This document shows positions 23,158 through 34,115 of a stretch of 64,000 bases of DNA, one piece after another. Position 1 is the stretch's first letter, and every line of letters begins with the position of its first letter. The translations under genes were made by a program, and so were the position numbers. The notes under the pieces were generated by a model that had not been told where the DNA came from, did no database searches, and saw only the letters and a list, made by a program, of their open reading frames with translations. Origin of the DNA: Chytriomyces cf. hyalinus JEL632 (Eukaryota > Chytridiomycota > Chytridiomycetes > Chytridiales > Chytriomycetaceae); contig JAIWWG010000003.1 of assembly GCA_025435555.1 (NCBI GenBank), positions 558,001 through 622,000 on the forward strand, written 5' to 3'.

Positions 23158-23559
23158 TTTCCATTTTTCTCTTCTGCCTTGTTTTTTAAGGTGTGTGTGG
23201 TGTTTGACAAGGGTTCAGAATACATTTTCTCATGGTCCAAAGACAAATAGTTCGGGTTTGTTATGGTTGTGAATGAGAGAGTGACAGCAGGGATAAAATC
23301 CTGTTGTGCTAAACTCTTATGTTCTGTCGGTTCTCTAATACGTCTCAAGAGTTTATCTCTCAGTGTTCATAAATATAATTATCTTATGGAGAAGGGGAAA
23401 TATCGGACTATGAAAGACCAAGTTCATACAAAATGACAGTATGCCTGGTGAGTATTTGTCGCTTTTGCTGTTGTACCACTAAAAAATTGGAACCTTTCAT
23501 TGACTGAGAGGGTACAGAGTGTGCAGTACGTGTGAGTGTGAGAGGGAGTAGAGACAGAA

Positions 23560-24012
23560 ACCTCAGTCATGCAACGGACGGGCAGATTCACCGGTGCGTT
23601 CCAGACCGAGACGGAGGAGAAGGGGAAGGGAAGAGTGGGGGGAGGGGAAGACCAGCAGCGAAGAGTAATCTCCGTTGAGTTAACCACCTCTCTCCAAAGA
23701 AAGAGGAGGCCAATCGCATAACTGTGCTATATCGAACTGCCACTGCCAGTAACGGCGACACCGCCCCCGGTAAGACAAACAGGCACCCGTCCAAGTGGGC
23801 ATAGAAGGTGTCCCTCCATCTTCGCCGGCACGAATGCCTTGTTCTTTACGTCCAAGGAGGCGGGGGCATTCGGCTCGTTTCGCCAGGCTCTTTCAGCCGC
23901 TTGATCGGAGAATTTCCCACGGGCAGTAAGGAGAAGAGGCTGTGGACACTGTCTCCCGACAGTGTCCGGTGCGCTCAGTGTGTGGACCCGTTGGTCGATT
24001 CTTTCGTGCTGG
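23560..24012 (-). ncRNA. Candidate structured RNA, RNase P/MRP RNA-like
   Basis: No convincing protein gene fits this gap. Read on the minus strand it contains, in order: CAACGG (23993-23988); ACACACTGAG (23983-23974); a perfect 10-bp hairpin closed by the GNRA loop GGGA (23967-23944); GTGGGAAATTCTCCG (to 23906); a GGCA-TTCG-TGCC hairpin (23838-23827); GGAACGCACCGGTGAAT (to 23586); and CCGTTG (23577-23572). CAACGG pairs with CCGTTG (P1-like). ATTCtCCG pairs with CGGtGAAT (P4-like, one U-U mismatch). The hairpin sits where P3 belongs, and GGGAA before P4 recalls conserved region I. A TATA-like box is at 24046-24055, and T6 lies at about 23481-23486. The two weak points are that terminator, 90 nt beyond P1, and the lack of a clear P2. 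Telomerase or another RNA is possible. Confidence 0.45.
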
Positions 24013-24101
24013 TCTTAGAAGAAAAAGAAAAAGAAGGAAGTGCGACAATTTTTATGTGTTTCTGTGTTGCGATCATCGGGCCTTTTTGAACAAAACAGCG
24101 A

Positions 24102-27100
24102 ATGCTTGAACAGGACTTGTACGCGAAAACTGTTGACGCGTTTCAAAGCAAGCATCAGAAGTGGACGTGTGATCTGGTACGAGCAATATCCCCACAGACT
24201 GACCATCTCACGCACTTTAACAAACCAACCCAGTACAGCTGAATATCCACCGAGACGGATGCTTGCTAATGGAGCGAGTGTATGCACATCGAAGCTGCTG
24301 TAAAGCCATTCCCCAGGTTCTTTGACCAAACAAAACACAACTTTGCGTTGCTAAAAAAAACTGCAATTCAAAACAAGGCACAAGCCGATCTCGATGCCGA
24401 TCACGCGTCACGGCTGAAACGCGTGACAAACCAAGTCCTTAAACCAGTTGTGCGCATAATTCGCGAATTGAACCAGTTCCGCGAAACCAGCGTAGACACA
24501 GTTGTCGATATCCTCAGCGCAACTTCTCTCGCAATTAAGAACGCGAAACTGTCGGCGGGGCTGGATTTGTTTGTGATGGAACCGTATTTGGAGGCGCTTG
24601 CGAAATTGTTGCATTTGTTTGCGGGGCTGGATGCCATCAAAGATGTGAAGGGTGGAATGAAGAACGACTTTTCTTTGTATAAAAGGTGCGTTTTCTTCTG
24701 CGAATCTCTGTGGGGGTACATTTTAAGCGAGATTTTTCGTAGAACTCTGTCAGAAGAGAGTGCCGAGCTTCGCAAGGAGCACCAGTCGCTGTCCTTCTTT
24801 CTGGGACACTCAGATCAGTTTTGCGGGACATTGAAGAAACTGCTCCAGAACCACGTTCCCCGATACGAGATTATTCTGATCCATTTGATTGAGGCTGGAT
24901 GCTCGGCTGTTTCGATGCCGGATCCATACGCGTCGAAAGATACGTGGCTGAAGGTATTCATACTCTTCCATTTCTCAGCCGTCTCAAACGCAGAGACTCC
25001 TTTCCCAGGCTATTTCTGTTGCCATTTGCTTAGTTGATGGCAATACAAACGACTCTGACATAACACTGCGAAAAGACTTTAAAACAGCGCTCGTGCTTCG
25101 ACTGCTGAAGGTCGGTTTCTTTTTCTGCCAATGCATCTTAAAAACAGATGCATTTAATGATGTTAACTGTTGCTGCTCAGGCAAACCCCGTTGTTTGCTT
25201 CCTTCCCGATGCGTACACCGATTTACGCGCCATCTACCGCAAATCAATCCATTTTGTTGCCGCTGCTGACCGTGATGCATCCGCCACAGCAAAGACTGGC
25301 TTGAATCTGACAGGTCAGATGGAGCAACTAAACTCTGATTACGGCACATTTACGGCCACTTTGGATGTAATTCTGTTTGAGGTGAGTTCCATCGCAGATC
25401 TCCATTTGTTTTGACTTGTTGTTTCAAACGCAAGATTGCCCACGTTCGAGAATCCAAACTGTTGCGAGTGACTCCGGAAATCGGGGAAGCGCTGTACAAT
25501 GTTGCTGTGAACGGGCTCAAACTAGTCAACCGTTGCCGGGACTTGATTTTTAACCACCTCGCGCATAAGCTCCTTAGTCCTGCGAAAAGAGGGGTAGATG
25601 GGGTACCGGATGATGTCGAGGAATACGAGCTGGTTCGTACGTGTTTCCAGCACCACTGCAATCCAACTAACGTTGATACTTTATAAAGGCCATCCGGTAC
25701 AACTTGTCATCGGAAGATAAAACTGCTCTCGCTCAGGTTCCGAAAATGGCGCTTTGATATCTTCAGACAACCCACTCGCTCATCCCTTTTTCTTCTCGTC
25801 CACGCAATGTTCAGGCTATTTCGATTGCTAAATCCACCGTATTCGAGTTCAAAAACTTGGATCCACATCTCAACCAGCTCCTAGAAAACACGATCCAGTT
25901 TCGGATGCACAGACTTCTCGCCACAACAGTCACTGATGCGCTGGAACATGCGCGGAAAAGGGGAAAAGCGGTTCAAAAAGTTTTGCAAATGGCTCGCGAT
26001 TTGGGATCTGATTTGTGCGAAAGGACTGCGGCAGAGACTTGGAATTTACTTCTGGATGGGAGATGTCCGGTGTTTTCAATGCCGCAGGTAACTTTCATAA
26101 GAATGTGTCAACTGGGCCGCTGACTTACTGCAACACATACTCACAGCTCGAGTCATTGCGACTGCTTCTGGAAATTTGTGTGTCGGAAAAAACTATTGGA
26201 ATGAAGCAAGGGTTCTTCCATGAGCGGGATTTAAAGGCGACGCACATTGCCGAAATTCGCGCGTTTCTGATCGATGCCCGTGAATATGTTCAAGTGCTGG
26301 ATCTGAAGAGTAAGTTGAAGTGCGTTTATTCTATCAGGAGCTGACCCAGTTTTGTCCAAAAGAAACCACATTAACCTGCTCGAACTTTTCCAATCTGTGG
26401 TTCAAGGAGTTTTACCGAGATTTAAGCGACCAACCGCAGGTGAGAGAGAGAGAGGGAGATGCAGTCATTTTCTTCCTATTACTCTGTTTAAAATAGCCAC
26501 AGTTCTCAATCAGAGCGTCACTACCTTGGATACTGGCTGAACACGTCTTGAAATCCGATAACCCCGATTTGAAAAGGTTTCGACAATAGATTATTCCAAT
26601 TGGTTTGACTAGTACCTGACTATAAAAGTCGGTTTTCTCGGCTGAGCAGATGTTTACTGTTCCCGTTCGAAATTTACAATGATTGCTTCGATCGCGTTCT
26701 TGATGAAATGCGGTCTGCGCATTTGTACCATGAACTTGCGGCCGAGGTTTACACTGTTTTTGCGGAACTGGGATCCTATGAAATACTGACTTTCGCATTG
26801 ACTCGTTTGCTCCAGGCGCAAACTGGGTTCAACATGTTGATGGAACTGCTGGCTGAGAAACTGTACGGTCACTTCAAATGCACAGCTGCCCTGTATTTTC
26901 TACCGCCAGAATACAGCAAAGAACCTGACTCATTCTATCGCCTCAATCCGAATATCCCGATTTCAGCGTATGCTGCCGTTCTCTCCTGTCAAAACTACAA
27001 AGTAAACCACCACCGCTCAAAACAATCTTCGGCAACATTTAACACACAACATCTAAACAACAATAGTTACTCGACCAAACCATAAACCTCAGCACGTTAT

Positions 27101-28830
27101 TCGCAAAACTGTTTGTGAAGCATTTCGAAACCAACATAATCGTCTTGACTCAGCAGCTGCGTGTGAAGGGACTTGACCGCATTCTTGAAATGCACGCGCA
27201 GCTTCGCATCATGAAAAAGACTTACCATCTCATGTCGGAATACGTACCTTTTGATGTTAGCTTTGAAGCGGTTCTTGAATCTGTTGACTGGGAAACTGGA
27301 GAGTCACAAGTGATGGAGTGCACAGTGGGACATCTTGTCGAAATGATGCGAACACGTTCGTACGATTCGTCTTTAAATGCCTGGTAGGTTTTACTCCGCG
27401 CCATCTCATTAGTTGGATAGATGGCTTACCCTGCTGCAGGTCTTTGGATCCAGAACGTCGAGAACACAGTCATCCGCATGAAAGTCGAGTGCCGCATATG
27501 TATCAGTTTGGAAGCAGAGTAAGTTCAAGTCAGCATTAGTATTCTTATACTCTATTCTCACCTTGGATTCCTCAGGCTCTGAATCACGCGTTCCGACGAG
27601 AAATGTTGAAAACCCGACCGTGTATTGACCTGCGACATTTCTCTGCCCTCCGCGCAATTATCACATCCTTCAGATTAACTCTAGATCTCGTTGAAAAAGC
27701 CCTGTCGACCCGCTTGACCCAACACGTAAGCACCAGTCTCCATAAAACACTTCAACATTTACCTAATATCAACATGCGGGCGGCAACAGGTTGTTGAATC
27801 TCTGACCATACAAATGGAAGCACTGCACTCTATTCTTCCAAAGCATATGAAGATGCCTTCGTTTGAAATTGGTAGCGCCGGGGTATTTGATTACTTTAAA
27901 TCGAACCTGGAGTTCGCATTGTTGTCAGGGGACCGGATCTTGTGCTCACTGCTCATGCAGTCGTTGAAAGAGATTGGAAATGGCGTTTTGATTATGAAAC
28001 ATTTGACTGAGACCGTGGTAAGTTGCATCTTTTTTATGGTTGCTTTTTGGTTTTCGTGGGCTAAAGGTTTTTGGTAGAACATTCCGGATGCTCGAATTGA
28101 ATGCTTTCTTGAGAAAAGGGGCGGTCTTGTTGGTATGCTGAATTCATTGGATCTGCCCAGTTACGAGCACGTCCAGGTGCGATTTCAATGGTATAATATG
28201 GGACGGATCTAACCGACTCTCCTTGTCATGCAGAGAAGAAGCGAAATCATTCTCGCCCTTGAATCCAGGCTGCCGGCAGATTTCAAATCCTCGTCGCTCT
28301 TGGCCACTTTTCTTTCAAAACTGAAACTTGGCCTTATGACCGCCAACTCTGATTCTTCAGTCGTAGTCGGCAGCATGGATCTCAACAGCCGCGCGTTTTA
28401 CCGTATTTGGTGCTGTATTCAGTTTGCAAGCGCAGTTAAAGACGCAAACTTTTCCAAGAAACACAGTTTCGGCGCAGAGGTCGATTGGGCGGGGTAAACA
28501 AACTATTTTCTACTGTTCTCAAAGCATTGTATCAACTTGTTTTTTATTGTTAGAGAAACGATCCTGCATTTACTTGGCCAAGTCCACCACGCCCGCGTTT
28601 TTAGCTTCAACAACCATATGTTATCTGTCTTACGGGCTGAAGCAAGTGGCCTGAGGGCCACTTTGAAGAGTCATGTTGATAAATGGGTTCATCGGGGCGC
28701 GGTTCTTTTGGCTGATGAATCAACCCTTGAGAGTCATGTGCTTGTGTTCGTGGAGGCAGCTATTGCCAAAGGAAAGTTGGAGGAAGAAGTCGCGTTCGCA
28801 TTGAAGAGTGTTTTGCGTCAGTTAGTTTGA
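24102..28830 (+). CDS. CYFIP/Sra-1 (PIR121) subunit of the WAVE regulatory complex
   Basis: The 5' end is uncertain; ATG 24102 (MLEQDLYAKTVDAFQSK) is the best start seen. Diagnostic blocks follow over about 20 exons: RVYAHRSCCKAIPQ, FAGLDAIKDVKGGMKNDFSL, YELVRAIRYNLSSEDK, LWFKEFYRDLSDQP, SLPWILAEHVL, AEVYTVFAELGSYE, ILEMHAQLRIMKKTYHLMSE and, near the end, DLNSRAFYRIWCCIQFA and GAEVDWAG. These match animal CYFIP in order and spacing. CYFIP binds Rac1 and holds the WAVE complex inactive until Arp2/3 actin branching is needed. Several introns are 50-70 nt. One stretch near 26955-27110 is hard to resolve. The gene is divergent from the candidate RNA. Length fits a protein of roughly 1,200 residues. 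Confidence 0.9.
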
Positions 28831-28950
28831 TGCCGTGCCATGATAAATAAGAACCAGAATTTATTTTGCATTAGTTTTTGTACGCAGAAACTTGGAAAAC
28901 TTCGACGATTACCATACAACGATTGATTACCATTAAAACAAGGAAAAAGC

Positions 28951-30504
28951 TCATTCTTGCGGTACCATTTTCCCCTTTCCCTTCCAACTCGGATCATGCA
29001 CTTCCTCCAAACCTTCTTCCTGCCGACTCGCACGTACCAACGTATTCGGCCCCGAACACGACTCCGCATCACACGTATCCATCATACAAGAGCTGCTGCT
29101 GCACCCGCCACAATCTTGCCCCAAAAAGGTTTTCTCCTTCTTCAAAAGCGCTTCCTCAAATTCAAGCCGCGACTGCCGGATCGCTTGCAACAGTGCTTCG
29201 TCTTCATCGTATTCATCCGCGTCCATGCTGTAGTCGGGAACAGCGGTAAGTGCTGGTTGAGAAAGTTTCTGGGGGAGGATGCCTGGGTGCACGCGGGATT
29301 CTTGGAGAGAGAGTTCGAGCACTTTTTGGAGGGATTCCCATTCGGTGTCTTCTGGGTCTTGGAAATCGGCGGAAGAGAATTGCGGCTGAATTATTTTTTG
29401 TTGTTGTTGGGCGGGTTGTCCTGGTTCAGAAGTTTCCGGAGACTGCAGCTGTAGAGGTGCAGAAATGTTGTGTTCTTGGTTGGCAGGGGGTTGATGGAGG
29501 GTAGAAGCAGTGCCTTGGATATTTAAACTTGCCTGTATGTAGTTCAGTAAGCATAGTATCCAGATGCCCAAGGTTTCTAAAAAGGAGGCGTTTACGATTG
29601 GCAAAGGCTCTGATTTAAACAAGGGAGGTCCGTCCAGATTGAAATCAAATCCGTCGTCGCTGTCTCCAAAAATGTTGTCGTACGCGTCCGAGGAAAGGTC
29701 GTCCAGAAAGGACATAGCTTCATCATCGTCCAATTCGGCCTTGACTGAATCGCACTTCATTGAAACGGCAGGCTCGTTAGACTTTTCACTGGGCTCAGCC
29801 ATGATCACTTCGGGGATTTCCTGCTTGGATTTAGTTGGTAGTTAGAGTATGGAGTTGGTTAGATCCGAATCAGAGTATGGAGAGATGGGATCAGAGTAAA
29901 TAGCACTGTTCATGCTTGAAGTACTTAATCATCATACCTCTGCTTTCGCAGGCTCCACTTTCTCAATAAAAGATTCTGGCGCTTTGTCAAACAACCAATC
30001 ACGCACTTTTTGCTGCGAGTCCGATTTCCAAGTCTGCAAAAGTTGATCCTCCCGCAACTTCAACACATTCATTTTCTCTGGAGTCAACGGCTCCAAGCGC
30101 TGCTGCTGCATCGGCGCAAAGTCATGAATCTGCATTCCTGTAAATTGGGTCAAAGAGGATGACTTGCGATGCTTGTGTTTGGGAGTGGGCACTCGCAGAA
30201 TGTAACTGGACGACGAGATGAACGGTCTATCCTCGCTCTTTTTAAACGTGACTTTAGCTGGCGCCTTGTATCGGAATGGCGGCGTGCCCCACTCGGGTTC
30301 AATGCGCGGCGTCGTTGACGATGCTTTCGGGCTCGGCATAGGTGAATCGGCCCATTCCGATGTCGGGCCGGGACAGGATGTGGCAACGATAGTGTTAGTG
30401 GAGGAGTTGGAGGAGTTGGTGAGAGGAGCTTGTTTGATGAATGTTGGGTAGTCAGAGGGGATCGCAGTGGCTGGAATGTGGTCCATGGCTCTTGAGGTTT
30501 TCAT
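28951..30504 (-). CDS. Protein with two UIM-like motifs, function unknown
   Basis: Exon 1 (30504 to about 29940) encodes MKTSRAMDHIPATAIPSD, a Ser/Thr/Pro-rich region and a helical block TPEKMNVLKLREDQLLQTWK ending at VEPAKAE. A donor gtatga and acceptor tccaag join it to QEIPEVIMAEPSEKSNEP. The second exon is acidic, with DDLSSDAYDNIFGDSDDGFD, a Q/P-rich linker, and two helices that fit the ubiquitin-interacting motif: WESLQKVLELSLQES (near 29320) and DEALLQAIRQSRLEFEEA (near 29200). Each has an acidic or polar start, the A/V-xx-S core and a Leu-rich face. A short Cys-rich stretch (CGGCSSSSCMMDTCDAESC) follows. The UIMs suggest ubiquitin binding; nothing else can be assigned. Confidence 0.6.
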
Positions 30505-30746
30505 TTAGAATGTTTTTTGGTATGGCTGGTTTTGGTTGAGGCGCGTTCGTTAAGGGTCAGTTTTGAAACAGTCGAGCGGATTCCCCGCAAAGAAAAAAGG
30601 AGGCGCATTTCGTCCGTTTCGGAAACATATTTTTGTCCGAAAAAGGATTTTACAAAAATTGGAGTTAAAAGGAAGAAAGAACCAAGCTCAACCACCCTTC
30701 TCCAAAAAAATAATAATTAAGAAACTGCAAAATAACAACCCAAAAC

Positions 30747-31796
30747 ATGCAACGAACCCTCCTCCGAATGCCGTCCATCTTGACGAGACAAGTGCTGAAA
30801 CCCGTTGGAATGCGGTTGCCCGCTGCGTACATCCAGGTGACGCTCTCTAACTAACCCGCAATCACAACCCATCAAGCAACACTCAACAATTCATACTATT
30901 CAGAGCCGTTTCCTCGCCACATCCGAAGAAGGCCACGCGCTGCAAACACCCGCCCAGAGTTCAACCTTTCAACTCGACGAACCCCCCACCGACGCAACCA
31001 CTTCTCTGACGGCCTCGTTCGCAGGAGCGTCAACGGAAGCGTTTCCGCGTGAGGCTGCCGAGATTCTCATGGCGCCCATTGATGAGATTGATATCGAAAT
31101 TAAGCCAGGTATTTTCGCTGGTGGTTCACTTTTTTTTTATGTGGTGATTCACTCGTTACTTTCCTCAAATCCATTTTGCAAGATGGGCTTCTGTATCTCC
31201 CAGAGATCAAGTACAGACGTATTCTCAACCGCGCTTTTGGACCTGGTGCTTGGGCGCTCGTGCCACGTGGTCCACACACTGTTTCTGGTACGGTGCCTTT
31301 CCTTTTTTTCCCTAATCTGACATTATTCCAACCAACTTCTGATCCCAAATCTACAGCCAAGACTTTGTCGAGAGAATATGCGCTGTTTTGTCTTGGAAGA
31401 TTTGCATCCGTTGCTCGTGGAGAGCAAGACTTTTTCGATGCCGAGAACGGTCTGGCCACCGCGTCCGAAGGTATAGTTCCGCCCAACAACTTTTGCACTT
31501 TATGATGTGGTATTGTTCCAATTCTCGATTTCTTTTCAGGTGTGAAATCAAACGCAATGCTCCGTTGCTGCAAAGACTTGGGTGTCGCCTCTGAACTGTG
31601 GGACCCCACTTTTATTCGCGACTTTAAAGCGCGCAACTGCGTGCAAGTCTGGGGTGTCAGCAACTCGGGCATGAAGAAGCTGTTGTGGAGGCGCAACGAT
31701 CGCACCTTGGATGCGCCATGGAAGGAATCGGATGGCTCTGCAGCGTCGACAGCTTCCTCGTCGTATTCCTCAAACAAGTACACCAAAAAGTACTGA
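30747..31796 (+). CDS. MGM101: Mitochondrial genome maintenance protein Mgm101
   Basis: Start ATG 30747 ([20 protein letters not shown]), a basic, Arg-rich presequence suited to mitochondrial import. Exons then give [79 protein letters not shown] and [15 protein letters not shown]. These are the core of Mgm101, a Rad52-like ssDNA-annealing protein that maintains mitochondrial DNA by recombination. Four introns; the tail is Ser-rich and ends KYTKKY. It is well conserved with no missing core motif. The gene lies head to tail with the next USP gene. Confidence 0.95.
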
Positions 31797-31904
31797 GCAG
31801 GGTCTCTGTTGGAAGTGATGTTTTTTGTGAGAGTGTTGGTTTTTTTGTTTGTCGAAATGCTTGAATACAGTTGAGTGTCAGAGTAACGAATTGTTTGAAC
31901 CTTG

Positions 31905-31985
31905 GAGCAGTCAAGTCGGGATTCGAACCTTGGCATCCATGATGAGTCACACTCCATCATCGGCCAATGCGTGCTTAAAAGGACC
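31905..31985 (-). other. tRNA-like degenerate sequence
   Basis: On the minus strand the sequence contains TGGCCGATGATGG (A-box-like, about 31965-31953) and GGTTCGAATCC (perfect B-box, about 31929-31919) at tRNA-like spacing. The bases flanking the T-loop do not pair and no acceptor stem forms, so it is not a working tRNA. It overlaps the presumed USP promoter. Confidence 0.3.
31943..31968 (+). promoter_or_regulatory. TGAGTCA plus CCAAT, upstream of second USP gene
   Basis: TGAGTCAC at 31943-31950 and CCAAT at 31964-31968, about 70 and 50 nt before the start codon. This combination of an AP-1/Gcn4-type site with a CCAAT element resembles those before the other two USP genes. Confidence 0.45.
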
Positions 31986-32015
31986 GGTTTCCCACTCCTG
32001 ACAGCACAAACAATT

Positions 32016-32654
32016 ATGCCAAACATGTCTCATGCATCTGATAGCACTACTTCAAACAATGACAGACCCCACCGACTGGTAGCCATCGCAGTGGTAAGGA
32101 ATATCAATCGATCTATCCATCCATCCGTATCATACACCTCCCTGATCAACTCACCCCGTTACAGGACGACCTCACAATATCAGACCACGTAGCCGACTGG
32201 GCGGTCAGAAACTACATCCAACGTAACGACACAGTCCTCCTCCTGAACGCATACTCCACCTACTATACCCGCGGCGCATCCGTTTCACAACCGTTCGACA
32301 TATCGTTCCAAGAAGCCTCTGAACGCCACTCTCAAAACGTGTTGAGGCATTTTGCAAAAGCGTTTTCATTTGACGCGTTGGGATTTAATGTGCCCGTCAA
32401 GATGGTTTCGTTGCCCGGGGAGCCGAGGAGTGTGTTGATTGATGCGGTAAGATGATTTTTTTTGGACTTTTTTTTGGGCAAAGCACTAATGTTTTTATCA
32501 CTTGCCACAGGTGGACGAGATGGGCGCCAATGTGTTGATTATGGGATCTCGTGAGATGGGAACTGTTTCGAAAGCGGTTCTCGGGAGCGTGAGCGAATAC
32601 TGCGTGCGGCATTGCGAATGCCCTGTGATTGTGGTGCGACCGCCTGTGCAGTAG
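32016..32654 (+). CDS. Universal stress protein family member 2
   Basis: Start ATG 32016 (MPNMSHASDSTTSNN). Exon 1 ends HRLVAIAV, then an intron, then DDLTISDHVADWAVRNYI; the intron is at the same place as in the copy at 19.5 kb. A second intron near 32447-32511 splits the fold before VDEMGANVLIMGSREMG. The Gly loop SREMGTVSKAVLGSVSEY and last strand CPVIVVRP are intact, so nucleotide binding is likely. The N-terminal extension is shorter than in the first copy. TAG ends the gene at 32654. Confidence 0.88.
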
Positions 32655-32815
32655 AGAGTGAAAACTCTTTATCCCCATCACGTGACGGAATTTTTTATGC
32701 TCATTCACATGTATCAAAAATAAAATAAAAAAGCGTTGAACCAGTAATTCCAACAAAGTTATATAAGGTGTTATTGAAAGCAAAATGGAGAGGGTGATAT
32801 GAGGGGAGGCTATCT

Positions 32816-33025
32816 CTAAAGATTTCGAGATTTCAACGGTTGCTTCCTTGTCTTGTCAGCCAGTGCGTTTTCGAGGATCCAACTTGGCAGAAACATGTGC
32901 ACAAACAAAAGAACATAGCACATGAAACCGACAGCGTATCGGTTACTCAAGTTTCTTGTGCGCACGCATTTTACGATGCGATCCACCTGAGTGAGCCAAA
33001 GAATGAACTACATCAACAACAAGAA

Positions 33026-33066
<41 letters not shown>

Positions 33067-34072
33067 CTCACCACAAACTCCGTATCCATTGTAAAATACG
33101 AATCAACCACATTCTTTCGACTCTCTCTTTTAAACTCTTCAACATCAGGCTCCCCATACGCCGCCTTCAATTCCTCCGATGCAGCAAGAAACTGCGTCAT
33201 GAGCACACCCGAGCGATCTTGCGTGACAATCGGCGTTCGCGCAAAGAATGGTTCAATCGTTGTCACGTCGATTCCAAAGGGGGACAACTCGCTACGAGCA
33301 GCAAGAGTCAATGCGGAGCAAGCGTGTTTGGATGCGCTGTATGCGGCAAACATGGGGAACGGGATACGGGCAGAAATACTTGCGATTGAAATCAATCGTG
33401 GTTTGATTGTGTGGGATTGTACAGTTGTATAGCGGCGGAGAAGTGGTGTGAATGCGCGAAGCATGCGGAGGACGCCAAAATAGTTGACCTGCGGGGGAGC
33501 CATCAGCATACGAAATGACAGCGAAGATCAAAGTTGCAAACTATACCTCCATGATGGCCTTGTGTTGGGCCATAGGAAGCATCTCGATTTGGCCAATGTC
33601 GGCAATGCCAGCATTGTTGATCAGCGCATACACTCCAGACGATCCAGTTTCCCGCTCAATGTGTTCGAGAAACGCTGCGACCGATCCATCGCTTGTCACG
33701 TCCAGGGGGAGTGCCGTCAGACACCCAATCTCCGTTTTGACATCGACGGCAGCTCGCTCAAGTGATGCTAGACCTGGGGCAAAGCAAAAAAAAAAAAGCG
33801 TTCAGGATCATTCATGAGATCCCTCACACTTGACAGAATATGATACCCTCAGTGGTGTAGCAACCCGCGAACACGTTGAAGCCGAGCTTGGCCAGTGCCA
33901 GACTTGCGCCGTGACCAAAGCCAGTGTCGCCTATCAAAAGGGAGTGACAAGAGTGAGCAATCGGCAGCAGTAACAGCAGAGCACACAGCGAGTATCTGAA
34001 CTCACATCCAGAGATGACGACGGCGTGTCCCTTCAGCTGGTCGGTGCTCAAAAGGGAGTCAAAGGGAAACAT
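32816..34072 (-). CDS. Short-chain dehydrogenase/reductase, retinol-dehydrogenase type
   Basis: Start ATG at 34072 (MFPFDSLLSTDQLKGHAVV). The cofactor loop is interrupted by an intron: VVISG, then DTGFGHGASLALAKLG, giving TGxGxG-type glycines. ALINNAGIADIG (near 33610) is the NNAG motif. RLISIASISARIPFP and AAYSASKHACSAL (near 33340) supply Ser and the catalytic YxxxK. After VVDSYFTMDTEFVV an intron rich in TG repeats leads to the final exon VDRIVKCVRTRNLSNRY, then a hydrophobic segment (VGFMCYVLLFVHMFLP), like the C-terminal membrane helix of RDH/11-cis-RDH enzymes. Probable NAD(P)-dependent oxidoreductase of a steroid or retinoid-like alcohol on ER membranes. Substrate is not known. Confidence 0.85.
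33027..33062 (+). repeat. (CA)18 microsatellite in SDR intron
   Basis: Eighteen CA dinucleotides, read as (TG)18 in the SDR transcript. The repeat starts about 10 nt inside the intron, right after the donor gtgagttttt. TG repeats near donors can affect splicing in other eukaryotes. Confidence 0.95.
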
Positions 34073-34115
34073 GTGTAAAAATGTATTTGTTGCCACCATT
34101 TCCAACACGTCACAT

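Noticed and set aside
23808-24089. Plus-strand ORF of about 93 codons in the SCAI-CYFIP gap
   Set aside because: It lacks an ATG start, and its sequence is explained better by hairpins on the minus strand.
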